The position numbers and the translations under genes were made by a program. Below, piece by piece: positions 7,327 to 15,375 of a stretch of 64,000 nucleotides of DNA. Source of the DNA: Streptomyces seoulensis. Its GTDB lineage: Bacteria > Actinomycetota > Actinomycetes > Streptomycetales > Streptomycetaceae. Each line of letters begins with the position of its first letter. Within the stretch, counting starts at the first letter, position 1. Below the pieces are notes generated by a model, which worked only from the letters and a program-made list of their open reading frames with translations, ran no database searches and had not been told where the DNA came from. The stretch spans positions 7,644,353-7,708,352 of the forward strand of contig CP054936.1 of assembly GCA_013364255.1 (NCBI GenBank), given 5' to 3'.

Positions 7327-7804
7327 TCATTCGTCGTCTCCCGTCAGGTCGAGTACGGCGAGGATCGCCAAGGCGTACCGGCGCAGGTACGAGAGCGCCT
7401 CGGCGGCCGCAGTTCGCTCGTCGCAAGGCGAGCAGGAGCCGGAGTTCTTCGGTGGGGCAGACCGACACGCGGTGCGGCACGACCTGCGGGAGCTGGCGGG
7501 TGGTCCGGCGGAACAGGTCTGCGGTTCGTGCCGCATCACCCACCGGCAGGGGTAGAGGCGAGCCGAGTTGCGGCTGGGGAAGGGCGAGACCGAGGCGAGC
7601 CAGGAGGGCATTCCGCTTCCTGCGTGTGGGGACCACCGTGGGGCGGTTCAATACCTCGTTGAGGGCGTCGATCAACTCATCGCCGATCCCCTCGGCAGCC
7701 AGAGAACGGGACAGCCGGTAGGCCGGTCTGCGCTTCACCTCGTCCCCGTCAGTGACCGGCCAGCTCAGTAACTCAGCCGCGGCCGGTGCGTTGACGCCGT
7801 TCAT
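7327..7804 (-). pseudogene. Small uncharacterised protein gene with an apparent +1 frameshift
   Basis: Frame 1 runs MNGVNAPAAAELLSWPV... to CPTEELRLLLA; the natural continuation CDERTAAAEALSYLRRYALA...DLTGDDE lies in the +1 frame, and the two join near base 7425 (GCC-T-TGC). Together they would give about 157 residues with an N-terminal WPVTDGDEVKRRPAYRLSR segment and a hydrophobic C-terminal helix. Staying in frame 1 yields Arg/Pro-rich noise reading into the hydroxymethylase. Its ATG overlaps the ATPase stop by one base (TGATG). I do not recognise the family. It could be a real mutation, a sequencing error or a programmed shift. Confidence 0.6.
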
Positions 7805-8238
7805 CAGGGCCTCCCAGCGGCGACGCGGAAGGTGGCCCAGGTGGTGCGGCCGTCGTCACTGACGCCCCATGCACTGGCGAGGACCGAGACCAGGAGCAGG
7901 CCGCGTCCGTGCTCGTCCTCGGGGGATGCGGCGCGGAGCCGGGCCGGGGCGGGGCTGCCGTCGGTGACCTCGACGCGGGCCTCCTCCAGGGTGTGTCGCA
8001 GCCTCAGGCCGACGGTGCCCTGTCCGTGCTCGACGGCGTTGGCGACCAGCTCTGACACGACGAGCACCACGTCATCCGCCAGGGGCTCGGGAACAGAGCA
8101 GTACCGCAGGTAAGCCGCAGCGATGCGCCGTACCTGCGCGAGGCACGACCGGTCCGGTGCGATGGCCACCTCGAAGTCGCGCGGCAGCGGCGACCGCTGC
8201 CGCGCAGCGGTGGCAACGGCGTTCGGGGTAGGACTCAT
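7804..8238 (-). CDS. HATPase/anti-sigma-factor-like ATP-binding protein (RsbW/SpoIIAB type)
   Basis: 144 residues. The N box DDVVLVVSELVANAVEHG and the GHKL G box EDEHGRGLLLVSVLA are the features of the small Streptomyces ATP-binding regulators related to RsbW. ATG 8238 has GGAAG at a suitable distance; the longer upstream frame is low-complexity. It lies directly before the frameshifted gene and the nucleotide operon and is divergent from the XRE regulator, an arrangement common in Streptomyces regulatory pairs. It probably binds a partner protein rather than DNA; the partner is unknown. Confidence 0.88.
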   Translation of the reverse strand: MSPTPNAVATAARQRSPLPRDFEVAIAPDRSCLAQVRRIAAAYLRYCSVPEPLADDVVLVVSELVANAVEHGQGTVGLRLRHTLEEARVEVTDGSPAPARLRAASPEDEHGRGLLLVSVLASAWGVSDDGRTTWATFRVAAGRP

Positions 8239-8568
8239 TGACGGCTTCCGCAGCGTTACTGTCTCCACGGCGTCCACCACGTCGTTCCCTTCCGGATTCA
8301 AATGGGCGGTGACGTGATGCCGCCCGCCCCGCCAGAGGCGCTGGCAGGTTTCCTGATCGGGGGCAGGCGAGGGACGCATGACACAACTCCTGTTCGGATC
8401 GAGCCAGGTGGAGAGAACGGCGCTGCACGGAGCCGACGACTGGCGTGCGAACTGAGTGACGCAGCCGCTACGTTGAGCGAACCGTGATTCCCCGCCGGGG
8501 GAAATGCCTACGTGGCCGCCAAGGCCGTCAAAGGCGTCAAAGATCATCTCGGATCCGAGGGGCAGCCC

Positions 8569-9957
8569 ATGGCCCGTGCGCGAAATACCGCCCTCGCCGC
8601 ACTTCTGCGTGAAGCAGGCTGGTCCCAGCCGCAAGCCGCCGCCGCAGTCGCCCGCGTAGCCGTGGAAAGCGGGGCGCGTGAGCTGGAGGCCATCTCCCGC
8701 TCGCACATCGCCATGTGGGTTCAAGGCACACGACCGAGCGGCAGGGCACCCCATATCCTGCGGGAGACGCTGTCCCGCAGACTCGGCCGACGCCTCACCC
8801 TGGCCGACCTCGGGCTGGAGGGAGAGCTGAGTGGCACGACCGACAGCGGTTCCGACTGGAGCGTCGACCCTCTGACCGTGCTGGCCGAGCTGGGAAGCGA
8901 CGATCTGGACATGCACCGACGCAAGCTACTGGCGACCGCGGCATACTCGGCCGCCGGTCTGGCCCTGCCCGCAGCCTCGTGGTGGGCGGCCGCGCCCGCC
9001 GCTGCGGCCCGGCGTCCAGCGATTTCTGATCGTCTGGTCACACAGGCCGACATCAACGATGTCCGGGACTTGACGACCTTCTACTCCGCGCGCGATCAAC
9101 AGCGTGGCGGAGCCTCCGGCCGATCGGCACTGGCAGGCCACCTGCGCGACGAAGCGGTGCCCCTGCTCGGCAGCGGATTCCGCACGGAGCAGGATCGCCG
9201 CGACACCTACTCGGCCGTAGCGGAGATGACGTACTTGGCCGGCTGGATGGCCTTCGACGCTTCCGAGCACCGCACCGCTCAGCGCTACCTCACCCTTGCC
9301 GCCCGCATTGCGGCCGAAGCGGGTGATGGCCCGCTCGGCGGTCACATCCTGCGCGCCCTGGCACACCAAGCAGTGGACCTCGGGCATCCCCGCCGGGCGC
9401 GCGCCCTTGCCGACGCCTCCATGTCCCGAGACCACTACGGCCGGGCCAGCCACCGGGAAAGGGCCCTGCTCGCCATCGTTCACGCCCGAGCTCTCGCAGC
9501 CGATGGCGACCGCACCGGTACGCTCGCCGCAGTCAACCGTGCCGAGCGCGACCTTGCGCGCGCCGAAAGCCAAGACGCCCCCAGCCGCGTGGAGTTCTTC
9601 CAGGAAGCCTCCCTGGCCCATGAAACCGCATGCGCCCTGCGCGACATGGGCAGGCCGCAGGAGGCAGAGGCCCACTTCCAGCGCAGCGTCGCCACCCGTC
9701 GCCGACAGCAATACGCCCGGACTCACAGCGTGACCCTCGGCTACCTCGGAGCCGTCCAAGTGCAGCAGGGCCACCTCGATGAGGCGTGCGCGACCTGGAA
9801 CCAGGCGCTCGACACCATGGCCGGTGTCCAGTCCGGCCGCGCACGCGACGTCATCGTCCGCATGCAGAGCGGCCTCTCGCCCGTGCGGCAGCGTGGTGGC
9901 CGCCACATCGCAGAACTGGATCGCCGGGCACGAGACATGCTGCGCACCATAGGCTGA
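8569..9957 (+). CDS. XRE-family HTH regulator with TPR-like C-terminal region
   Basis: 462 residues from ATG 8569, which has GAGGGG six bases upstream; a GTG at 8512 would add 19 residues. Residues 1-70 form a helix-turn-helix (NTALAALLREAGWSQPQAAA...SHIAMWVQGTRPSG). HRRKLLATAAYSAAGLALP resembles the vestigial Tat-like segment found in many Streptomyces regulators of this type. The C-terminal two thirds are TPR-like helical pairs (AERDLARAESQDAP, GRPQEAEAHFQRS, QQGHLDEACATWNQAL). It is divergent from the ATPase and the nucleotide operon and is the best candidate for their regulator. Confidence 0.85.
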   Translation: MARARNTALAALLREAGWSQPQAAAAVARVAVESGARELEAISRSHIAMWVQGTRPSGRAPHILRETLSRRLGRRLTLADLGLEGELSGTTDSGSDWSVDPLTVLAELGSDDLDMHRRKLLATAAYSAAGLALPAASWWAAAPAAAARRPAISDRLVTQADINDVRDLTTFYSARDQQRGGASGRSALAGHLRDEAVPLLGSGFRTEQDRRDTYSAVAEMTYLAGWMAFDASEHRTAQRYLTLAARIAAEAGDGPLGGHILRALAHQAVDLGHPRRARALADASMSRDHYGRASHRERALLAIVHARALAADGDRTGTLAAVNRAERDLARAESQDAPSRVEFFQEASLAHETACALRDMGRPQEAEAHFQRSVATRRRQQYARTHSVTLGYLGAVQVQQGHLDEACATWNQALDTMAGVQSGRARDVIVRMQSGLSPVRQRGGRHIAELDRRARDMLRTIG

Positions 9958-10020
9958 CCACGCAGCGGGCGGCACCGAGCCGACACCGCACCCGCAACGC
10001 CCGGAGAGGAACGAGCGCCG

Positions 10021-10509
10021 ATGGAGACATACGAGGTCGAGTCGATCGCAACAGTCGTCGGGGGTCACACCCGCGCGCAGGACGACTACCAGGGCGGCGT
10101 CGAATCGATCATCCGACTCCACGGCACGTACCCTCTCGAAGCACTCCAGGGAATCGAGGACTTCTCCCACCTGACGGTGACATGGCGCTTCCACTTGGCG
10201 CTGCCGGAAGACGTCCAGCTCCACGCACGCAGCCCTCGGGGGAATGCTCACTGGCCGGCGACCGGCACGTTCGTCCATCGCAACCACCGGCGCCCCAACC
10301 AACTGGCTGTCAGCTACCCGCGCTTGCTGAAGGTGGAAGGCCGAGACCTCGTGGTCACCGATCTCGACGCCGTGGAGGGGACGCCTGTGCTCGACCTGGC
10401 GCCCTACTTCGAGCAGATGGGTCCCCGAGGAGTTGTGCGTCAGCCTGCCTGGGTGGGCGAGATGCTTGATCCGTGCTACTGGTCCGACGCGGCCAGTCGA
10501 TCTGCGTGA
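10021..10509 (+). CDS. TrmO/TsaA-like tRNA m6t6A methyltransferase homologue
   Basis: 162 residues of the UPF0066/TrmO beta-barrel family, whose E. coli member N6-methylates t6A37 of tRNA-Thr. Diagnostic segments are TGTFVHRNHRRPNQLAVSYPRLL and DLDAVEGTPVLDLAPYFEQM, matching RxxxRPNPIGLSxxxLL and LDLKPY. It starts at ATG 10021, 63 bp after the XRE gene, in the same direction. Some members are stand-alone SAM-dependent enzymes of unknown substrate, so a link to the nucleotide operon is possible but not shown. Confidence 0.82.
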   Translation: METYEVESIATVVGGHTRAQDDYQGGVESIIRLHGTYPLEALQGIEDFSHLTVTWRFHLALPEDVQLHARSPRGNAHWPATGTFVHRNHRRPNQLAVSYPRLLKVEGRDLVVTDLDAVEGTPVLDLAPYFEQMGPRGVVRQPAWVGEMLDPCYWSDAASRSA

Positions 10510-10662
10510 GACGTCGCTTCTTGTGGTGTGAAGGTCCTCGCCAGGTTCGCCGCAATCGGTCGCTGTCTGGGTCTTGAGCGACACCGTGCTCGACGCGCTC
10601 GCGCTTCGCTCCTTCATCGATCTGCGGCACGTCCAAAGCGGTGAGGGCTTCGGTCGGCGTCA

Positions 10663-11523
10663 TCAGCTACTGATCCCAGGCTTCGATCTCCGCGTCAGCT
10701 CGCTATCTCCGGCCACTCCGCGCCTCCGCCAGGCGTGACGGGTTCCGATGCGCGGCAGGTGCGCGTCACGGACGCCGGTCGCCGCCGTGTCCGCGTCCCA
10801 GGAGCAGGTCAGCAGCATGCCGACGGCCGCGCCGCTGTCCGCGTCGCGCAGCAGAAAGCTGAGGTCCGGACGGAAGGCGGACCAGCCGAGGAACGCCCGC
10901 CATTGCTCCGGTGGCATCGGCACCCCGCCCCAGCGGTCCAGCACGGTCTCGTTGCCGAGGGCGAGGAAGTCGGCGTCGTTGTCCGCCGAGTAGCCCTCCA
11001 CGACGAGGCCGTCCGGCAGCGGAGCGTCGGCGACGGACGCTCCCAGCGGGTGCCGCAGGTGCGCGTACCAGCGGACGGGCGTCATACCGGCGGCTCGGTA
11101 GCAGGCGTGTGCGCCCTCGTTGAGCGCGTTGTTCTGGGCGTCGACGGCGAGCGGCAGCCCCGGGTGATGGAGCGCGTGCAGCGCCTTCGCGCTCGCGATC
11201 CCGGCGGCCAGCAGCTCGGCCCCGAGGCCCCGGCGCCGGTACCGCGGATGCACGCCGCCGCTGACCGTCACCCGGTGCACGTCCTCGACGTGCTTCTTGT
11301 GCGCGGCGGAGGAGTAACCGGCCATGCGGTCACCGTCGAAGACACCGACCGTACCGCGCGCGAGGTCGAGCGTGGGGGCGTTGATCTGGTCGGCGGCGTC
11401 CTCCTCGGAGTAGTACTCGCCGAAGACGTCGACGACCTCGATCGCGTTGAGCAGCTCGGCCAGGGAGGCGGCGTCCCCCGGGGCGATCGGACGGCGGACC
11501 AGCTCTGCGGCGTCGACGGTCAT
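10663..11523 (-). pseudogene. Tandem GNAT acetyltransferase, 3'-truncated
   Basis: The first GNAT domain is complete (VSGGVHPRYRRRGLGAELL, then NEGAHACYRAAGM). The second reaches the acetyl-CoA loop RDAHLPRIGTRHAWRRRGVAG at about base 10712 and then turns into unrelated sequence (DSELTRRSKPGISS) with a stop at 10663. About 50 residues covering the last helix and strand are gone. The break coincides with the end of the accessory block, so it probably marks a recombination junction. Start is ATG 11523. Confidence 0.78.
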
Positions 11524-11636
11524 GGGCCGACCCCAGGGGCCTCCTCGGCGCACGGTGTTCTTCGGTTTTCGCCGCTGCCGGCGGGGTGCCGTGCGGGACC
11601 GGGACGAGGGCTTCGAGTCCGGGCTCCCGGTGGAGC

Positions 11637-12362
11637 ATGATCTACCGGGTGAAGAGGGAAGCGGAGACGGGCGTGGGCGTCGACGGCGCCGAGCCGTGGC
11701 ACGAGCGGCTGGGATGGGCGTTCGGTCTGCTGGCGAGCGATCCGGCGGAACGTGCCGCGGCGCTGGTCCGCCTGGCCGACGCCGAGAGGAACGCCCAGGG
11801 CGCCCTGGACCGGTACCACAGGACGTGGCGCCGGAGGCTCTGGCCGGGACGGCGGGCGGCGCTCCGCAACTACCAGGAGGCCGCGATGCGTTCGCTGTCC
11901 GGTGGGGTGCGGGACCGGCCGGCCGGTGCGGACGTCGGCACGTGGCCGGGTCTTCCCTACGCGCTGCTCTACCTCGAGTGGGAGGCGAGATACCCGCAGG
12001 AGTGGACACGGCACGCCAAGGAGTGGGGCACGAAGGAGAGCCTCATCCGGGACATGGCCGTCGCTCACCACGACGAGACGGTCAGAACCAAGCTCGTGGA
12101 ACTGGTCGAGACCGTCGTCCAGCGGCCGTACCGCTGCAAGGACCGCGCATACGTGCGCGTGGCCCGCGCCGTGGACGGTGACGACCTGCGCGGCAGGCTG
12201 GAGGCTGCCTCCCGTTCGGACGATCCGTGGGCGTGCCGCCATGCCGGATACGTCCTCCATCTCCTAAACCGTCCCGAGCTGCCGAATACACGTCACGTCT
12301 GGCGCAGCTGGCTGGCGGCGGCGTCGAGCGAGCGGGCACCGACTGGCCCTGCACGGGGGTGA
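11637..12362 (+). CDS. Hypothetical protein, Streptomyces-type
   Basis: 241 residues, soluble and rich in charged residues and Trp. ATG 11637 is preceded by GGTGGAG. It has HERLGWAFGLLASDPAERAAALVRL near the N-terminus and a LRNYQEAAMRSLSGG helix, then repeated helices with HEAT-like spacing. No catalytic motif is visible and I do not recognise the family. It is divergent from the GNAT remnant, separated by about 110 bp. Confidence 0.65.
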   Translation: MIYRVKREAETGVGVDGAEPWHERLGWAFGLLASDPAERAAALVRLADAERNAQGALDRYHRTWRRRLWPGRRAALRNYQEAAMRSLSGGVRDRPAGADVGTWPGLPYALLYLEWEARYPQEWTRHAKEWGTKESLIRDMAVAHHDETVRTKLVELVETVVQRPYRCKDRAYVRVARAVDGDDLRGRLEAASRSDDPWACRHAGYVLHLLNRPELPNTRHVWRSWLAAASSERAPTGPARG

Positions 12363-12551
12363 GTTGACGGGCGGTGGCGAGCAGCTCGCCTCCCGGCTGA
12401 GCAATGTTCCTTCGGACCCACGCCAGGTCGTCACTTGCCGTCATCACCCTTTTGATGCGTTTCCCACGATGTCGAACTGTATGGGTGTGTTGCGCGCCTA
12501 GCGTGGATTGCGCACCGTTCCGTCAGGGACGCGACACCGGAGGGGAAATCC

Positions 12552-12905
12552 GTGATCTCGAAAAGCAAGAGGGCCGTTCGGTCGGCGGCCGTGGCGCTGG
12601 CCGCGGCCAGCGCCTTCACACTCGGCATGCCGAGCGGCAACGCCTTCGCCATCGACCACGTCCAGTGCGTCGGCGGGGAGAACTTCCTGAAGATCTGGTC
12701 ACACCTGGACGGCCGGGACAGCGTCGACTGCTACGCCAACGCCGGGAAGACCGACTTCGGCGGGTGGTGGGTCGACCGGATCTCCACGGGCAACAACGAC
12801 CTCATCTACTACGACGTCAACGGCGACTCGGTGAAGATCGAGCGCTGGCACGACATCACCTTCCCGAACCGCCCGCCCCGGGTCCGCGCCATCCAGATCC
12901 TGTGA
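12552..12905 (+). CDS. Secreted beta/gamma-crystallin-fold protein, Streptomyces killer-toxin-like (SKLP) family
   Basis: 117 residues. The N-terminus has a typical signal peptide (basic MISKSKRAVRSA, hydrophobic core, AFA cleavage before residue 33), leaving about 85 residues with Greek-key-like strands: FLKIWSHL, SVDCYANAG, GWWVDRISTGNNDLIYY, VKIERWHDITFP. Two Cys (VQCVG, DCYAN) could form a disulfide. GTG 12552 follows GGAGGGG. SKLP-like proteins adopt a crystallin fold and some inhibit yeasts; activity here is not known. It stands alone, followed by a strong terminator. Confidence 0.8.
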   Translation: MISKSKRAVRSAAVALAAASAFTLGMPSGNAFAIDHVQCVGGENFLKIWSHLDGRDSVDCYANAGKTDFGGWWVDRISTGNNDLIYYDVNGDSVKIERWHDITFPNRPPRVRAIQIL

Positions 12906-12936
12906 CGAACGGGCCGGCCTCCGACTGCGGGGGGTG

Positions 12937-12983
12937 AGTGTGTCCCGGCCGCGCGCCTGCGGGTGCGGCGGCCGGGACACACT
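12937..12983. terminator. Bidirectional terminator between the SKLP-like gene and hbpS
   Basis: Perfect 16-bp inverted repeat (AGTGTGTCCCGGCCGC and its complement) around a 15-nt loop, 31 bp after the SKLP-like stop and before the convergent hbpS stop. Confidence 0.85.
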
Positions 12984-13036
12984 CGTGCGCGGGGTGCGGC
13001 GACCTCACGCGAGAAGGACGCCGCGTCGGTGCGAGG

Positions 13037-13609
13037 TCAGCGGCCGTCGCCGAGCGCCGCGACACCGGCCCGGGCGAACTTCTCGTCCAGGTCGCCCGAG
13101 GGCGCGCCCGCCACGCCGATGCCCGCGATCGGCGCGCTGCCGTACGCGACCGGCGCGCCGCCCGCCAGGAACAGCGTGCCCGGGATGTCCTTGAGGGTGG
13201 GCGCCGACGCCAGGCGCTCGACCAGCTGGGAGGTGGGCGCGTTCCAGGAGACGGCGGTGTACGCCTTCTTGATCGCGGACTCGTAGGACTGCGGACCGGC
13301 GCCGTCGCCGCGCAGGGTGACGACGGTGTTGCCGTCGCGGTCCACCACCGCGACGGTCACCCGCTGCCCCTCCTTGCGCGCGGCCTTCAGCGCCGCCTCC
13401 GCCGCGTCGGTGGCGGCGTCCACCGTCAGATGGGTGCTCGTGGTCGTGGCCTTGGCCTTCACCGAGGCCACTGCGGCCACGGGCGCGGCGGCCGGGGTGT
13501 CGGCGGAGGCGGAGACCGCGCCCGCCACTCCGGCGCCGACCGCCGTGAGCGCCGCCGCCGTGGCGACGACCTTGGATCGGGTGGCGAACTTCCTGGCCTT
13601 GTGCTGCAT
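13037..13609 (-). CDS. hbpS: HbpS-type extracellular heme-binding protein
   Basis: 190 residues. The N-terminus has a basic signal peptide ending near SASA, then a GlcG/HbpS domain with LTVDAATDAAEAALKAARKEGQRVTVAVVDRDGN and TLFLAGGAPVAYGSAPIAGIGVAGA. In S. reticuli HbpS is a secreted, heme-degrading octamer that modulates the sensor kinase SenS under redox stress. Here it is divergent from a senS-senR-like pair 422 bp away, the expected context. ATG 13609 is the start of the signal peptide; the longer upstream frame is GC noise. Confidence 0.88.
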   Translation of the reverse strand: MQHKARKFATRSKVVATAAALTAVGAGVAGAVSASADTPAAAPVAAVASVKAKATTTSTHLTVDAATDAAEAALKAARKEGQRVTVAVVDRDGNTVVTLRGDGAGPQSYESAIKKAYTAVSWNAPTSQLVERLASAPTLKDIPGTLFLAGGAPVAYGSAPIAGIGVAGAPSGDLDEKFARAGVAALGDGR

Positions 13610-14031
13610 CGCGGGCGACTCCCCATTCGTGTCGCGTCCCCGCTCCCGCGGACCGGCCGGTGCGCCCGGCGGCCCCTGTGCGGGGCCGGTGCGCCCGGCG
13701 GACCCTGTGCGCCGGGCGCCGGGGACGCAGCGCTTCCTGCGCTGTGCCTCCAGCCTCGGCCCGGCCACGGCGCGCACCCGTCGTCGTACCGGCTGGTCCC
13801 GGCGGGCGGAACGGGTGAGGCCGGGGTCATCCGAACGGTTGACCCCCCGGCCCGCCGCCCGGGTGACAATGGCAGAGCACGCCCGGCCCGCACGGGTACA
13901 GCATGCCCGGCCCGTACGGGTAGGGCACGCCCGGCCCGTACGGCGCACACCGCAGCCGCTGAGCCCGCCGAGGGCCACTCCCGGGCGGCAGCCATGTCCG
14001 TACGCACGTCCCGGCCGGGGAGGAGCAGCCC
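13610..14031. other. hbpS-senS divergent intergenic region
   Basis: 422 bp holding both promoters. It contains a duplicated GGTGCGCCCGGCGG block near 13670 and 13696, and three 24-bp tandem repeats at 13877-13948. No gene is supported; short frames across the repeats encode only Pro/Gly or Arg/Pro runs. Confidence 0.6.
13877..13948. repeat. Three tandem 24-bp repeats between hbpS and senS
   Basis: Units at 13877-13900, 13901-13924 and 13925-13948 share GCAYGCCCGGCCCGYACGG with few changes. They sit 80-155 bp upstream of senS and could be an operator array for SenR. Confidence 0.8.
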
Positions 14032-15375
14032 ATGCCGTCCACCAGCCGACCCGCCCCGGACCCCCCGAACGGGGCCGAGGAGGAAGCCCGCCGACCCGTC
14101 GGTCACCAGGTGTTCCCGTCGCCGCCCGGCGACGGAGCGGGCCCGCCCGCCCTCGTCATCCACCTCGCCTTCTTCTTGCTGCTCGGCTCCGCCCTGGCCC
14201 GCTACGTCCAGCGGCACGGCGACCAGCCGCGGGAGCCCGCCGTCCTGGCCCTGGCCGGCGCGCTCGCCGTGCTGTACGTCGTCGGCCGGCGCACCGCGGC
14301 GGGCACGCCCCGGACGACCGCGTCCGCGACCACGCGTGAGGCGGGTCCGGGACGGCCGCCCCTGCCCGCGCTGCTCTGGCTGGGCGCGATCGTGGCGGTC
14401 TGGGCGGTGCTGGTCGCCCTCGCGCCCAGCTTCGCCTGGTGCGCCGTACCGCTCTTCTACACCGCCCTGCGCACCCTGCCGACGCGCGCCGCCTACACCC
14501 TGGTGGCGTTGTTCACCGCCTTCGTGGTCGTGGCGCAACTGCGGCTGGCCGACCGGGTCGAGGTGGACCTGGTGGTCGGGCCGCCGGCGGTCGCCGTCCT
14601 GGCGACCGCGGTCTTCACCCACATGGACCGGCAGGCCGCCCGTCAGTCCGCCCTGATCGACGACCTGGTGCGCACCCGCCGCGAGCTGGCCGCCACCGAA
14701 CGCCGCGAAGGCACCCTCGCCGAGCGTCAGCGGCTGGCCATGGAGATCCACGACACCCTCGCCCAGAGCCTGTCCAGTCAGCGCATGCTCCTCCAGGCCG
14801 CCGAGCGGGTGTGGGTCACCGACCCCGAACGGGCGCGGGCCCACGTCGGCACCGCCGCCGCCATCGCCGAGAGCAGCCTCGCCGAGGCCCGCCGCTTCGT
14901 GCACGACCTGGCGCCCGCCGACCTCGCCGAAGGCGGCGGCCTGGAAGCTGCGCTGCGCGGCCTGGCCTCCCGCGAGAGCACGGCCGAACGCGCCGTGACC
15001 TGCCTGATCGACGGCGCCCACGGCCCGCTCGGCCTGCCCGACCGGGTGCAGTCCGCGCTGCTGCGCATCGCGCAGGGCGCCCTCGCCAACGTCCGCGAGC
15101 ACTCCGGCGCCACCCGGGCCGCCCTCACCCTCACCTACCTGGAGGACCAGGTGCGCCTGGACGTCGCCGACAACGGCCGGGGTCTCGACCCCGCCGCCCT
15201 GCCGGAGCGCGCCGCCGGGGTCCGCGGGCACGGTCTGCCCGCGATCCGGGCCCGGGTGCGCCAGCTCGGCGGCGCCCTCACCGTCGAGTCCGCACCCGGC
15301 GACGGCACCGTCCTGTCCGTCGCCGTCCCGCTCCACCCCGCCGCCCCCAGCACCCCGGAGACCACCGCCCCATGA
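14032..15375 (+). CDS. senS: SenS-like sensor histidine kinase (NarL/DesK type)
   Basis: 447 residues. There are several membrane helices (about 42-57, 70-86, 113-132, 150-170 and 178-196), a coiled region, the HisKA_3 phosphoacceptor ERQRLAMEIHDTLAQ (His240), and an HATPase with DVADNGRGLDP and GHGLPAIRARV. ATG 14032 follows GGGGAGGAG. Its stop overlaps the response regulator start (ATGA). Given hbpS next door, it probably senses heme or redox stress at the cell surface and phosphorylates the adjacent regulator. Confidence 0.88.
   Translation: MPSTSRPAPDPPNGAEEEARRPVGHQVFPSPPGDGAGPPALVIHLAFFLLLGSALARYVQRHGDQPREPAVLALAGALAVLYVVGRRTAAGTPRTTASATTREAGPGRPPLPALLWLGAIVAVWAVLVALAPSFAWCAVPLFYTALRTLPTRAAYTLVALFTAFVVVAQLRLADRVEVDLVVGPPAVAVLATAVFTHMDRQAARQSALIDDLVRTRRELAATERREGTLAERQRLAMEIHDTLAQSLSSQRMLLQAAERVWVTDPERARAHVGTAAAIAESSLAEARRFVHDLAPADLAEGGGLEAALRGLASRESTAERAVTCLIDGAHGPLGLPDRVQSALLRIAQGALANVREHSGATRAALTLTYLEDQVRLDVADNGRGLDPAALPERAAGVRGHGLPAIRARVRQLGGALTVESAPGDGTVLSVAVPLHPAAPSTPETTAP

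Noticed and set aside
10355..10663. Possible 102-residue minus-strand gene
   Set aside because: It overlaps the TrmO-like gene on the other strand, has no recognisable segment and turns Arg/Pro-rich; likely junk at the recombination junction.
13827..14042. 71-residue Pro/Gly/Tyr protein over the 24-bp repeats
   Set aside because: It overlaps the senS start on the opposite strand and its pattern is fully explained by the DNA repeats.
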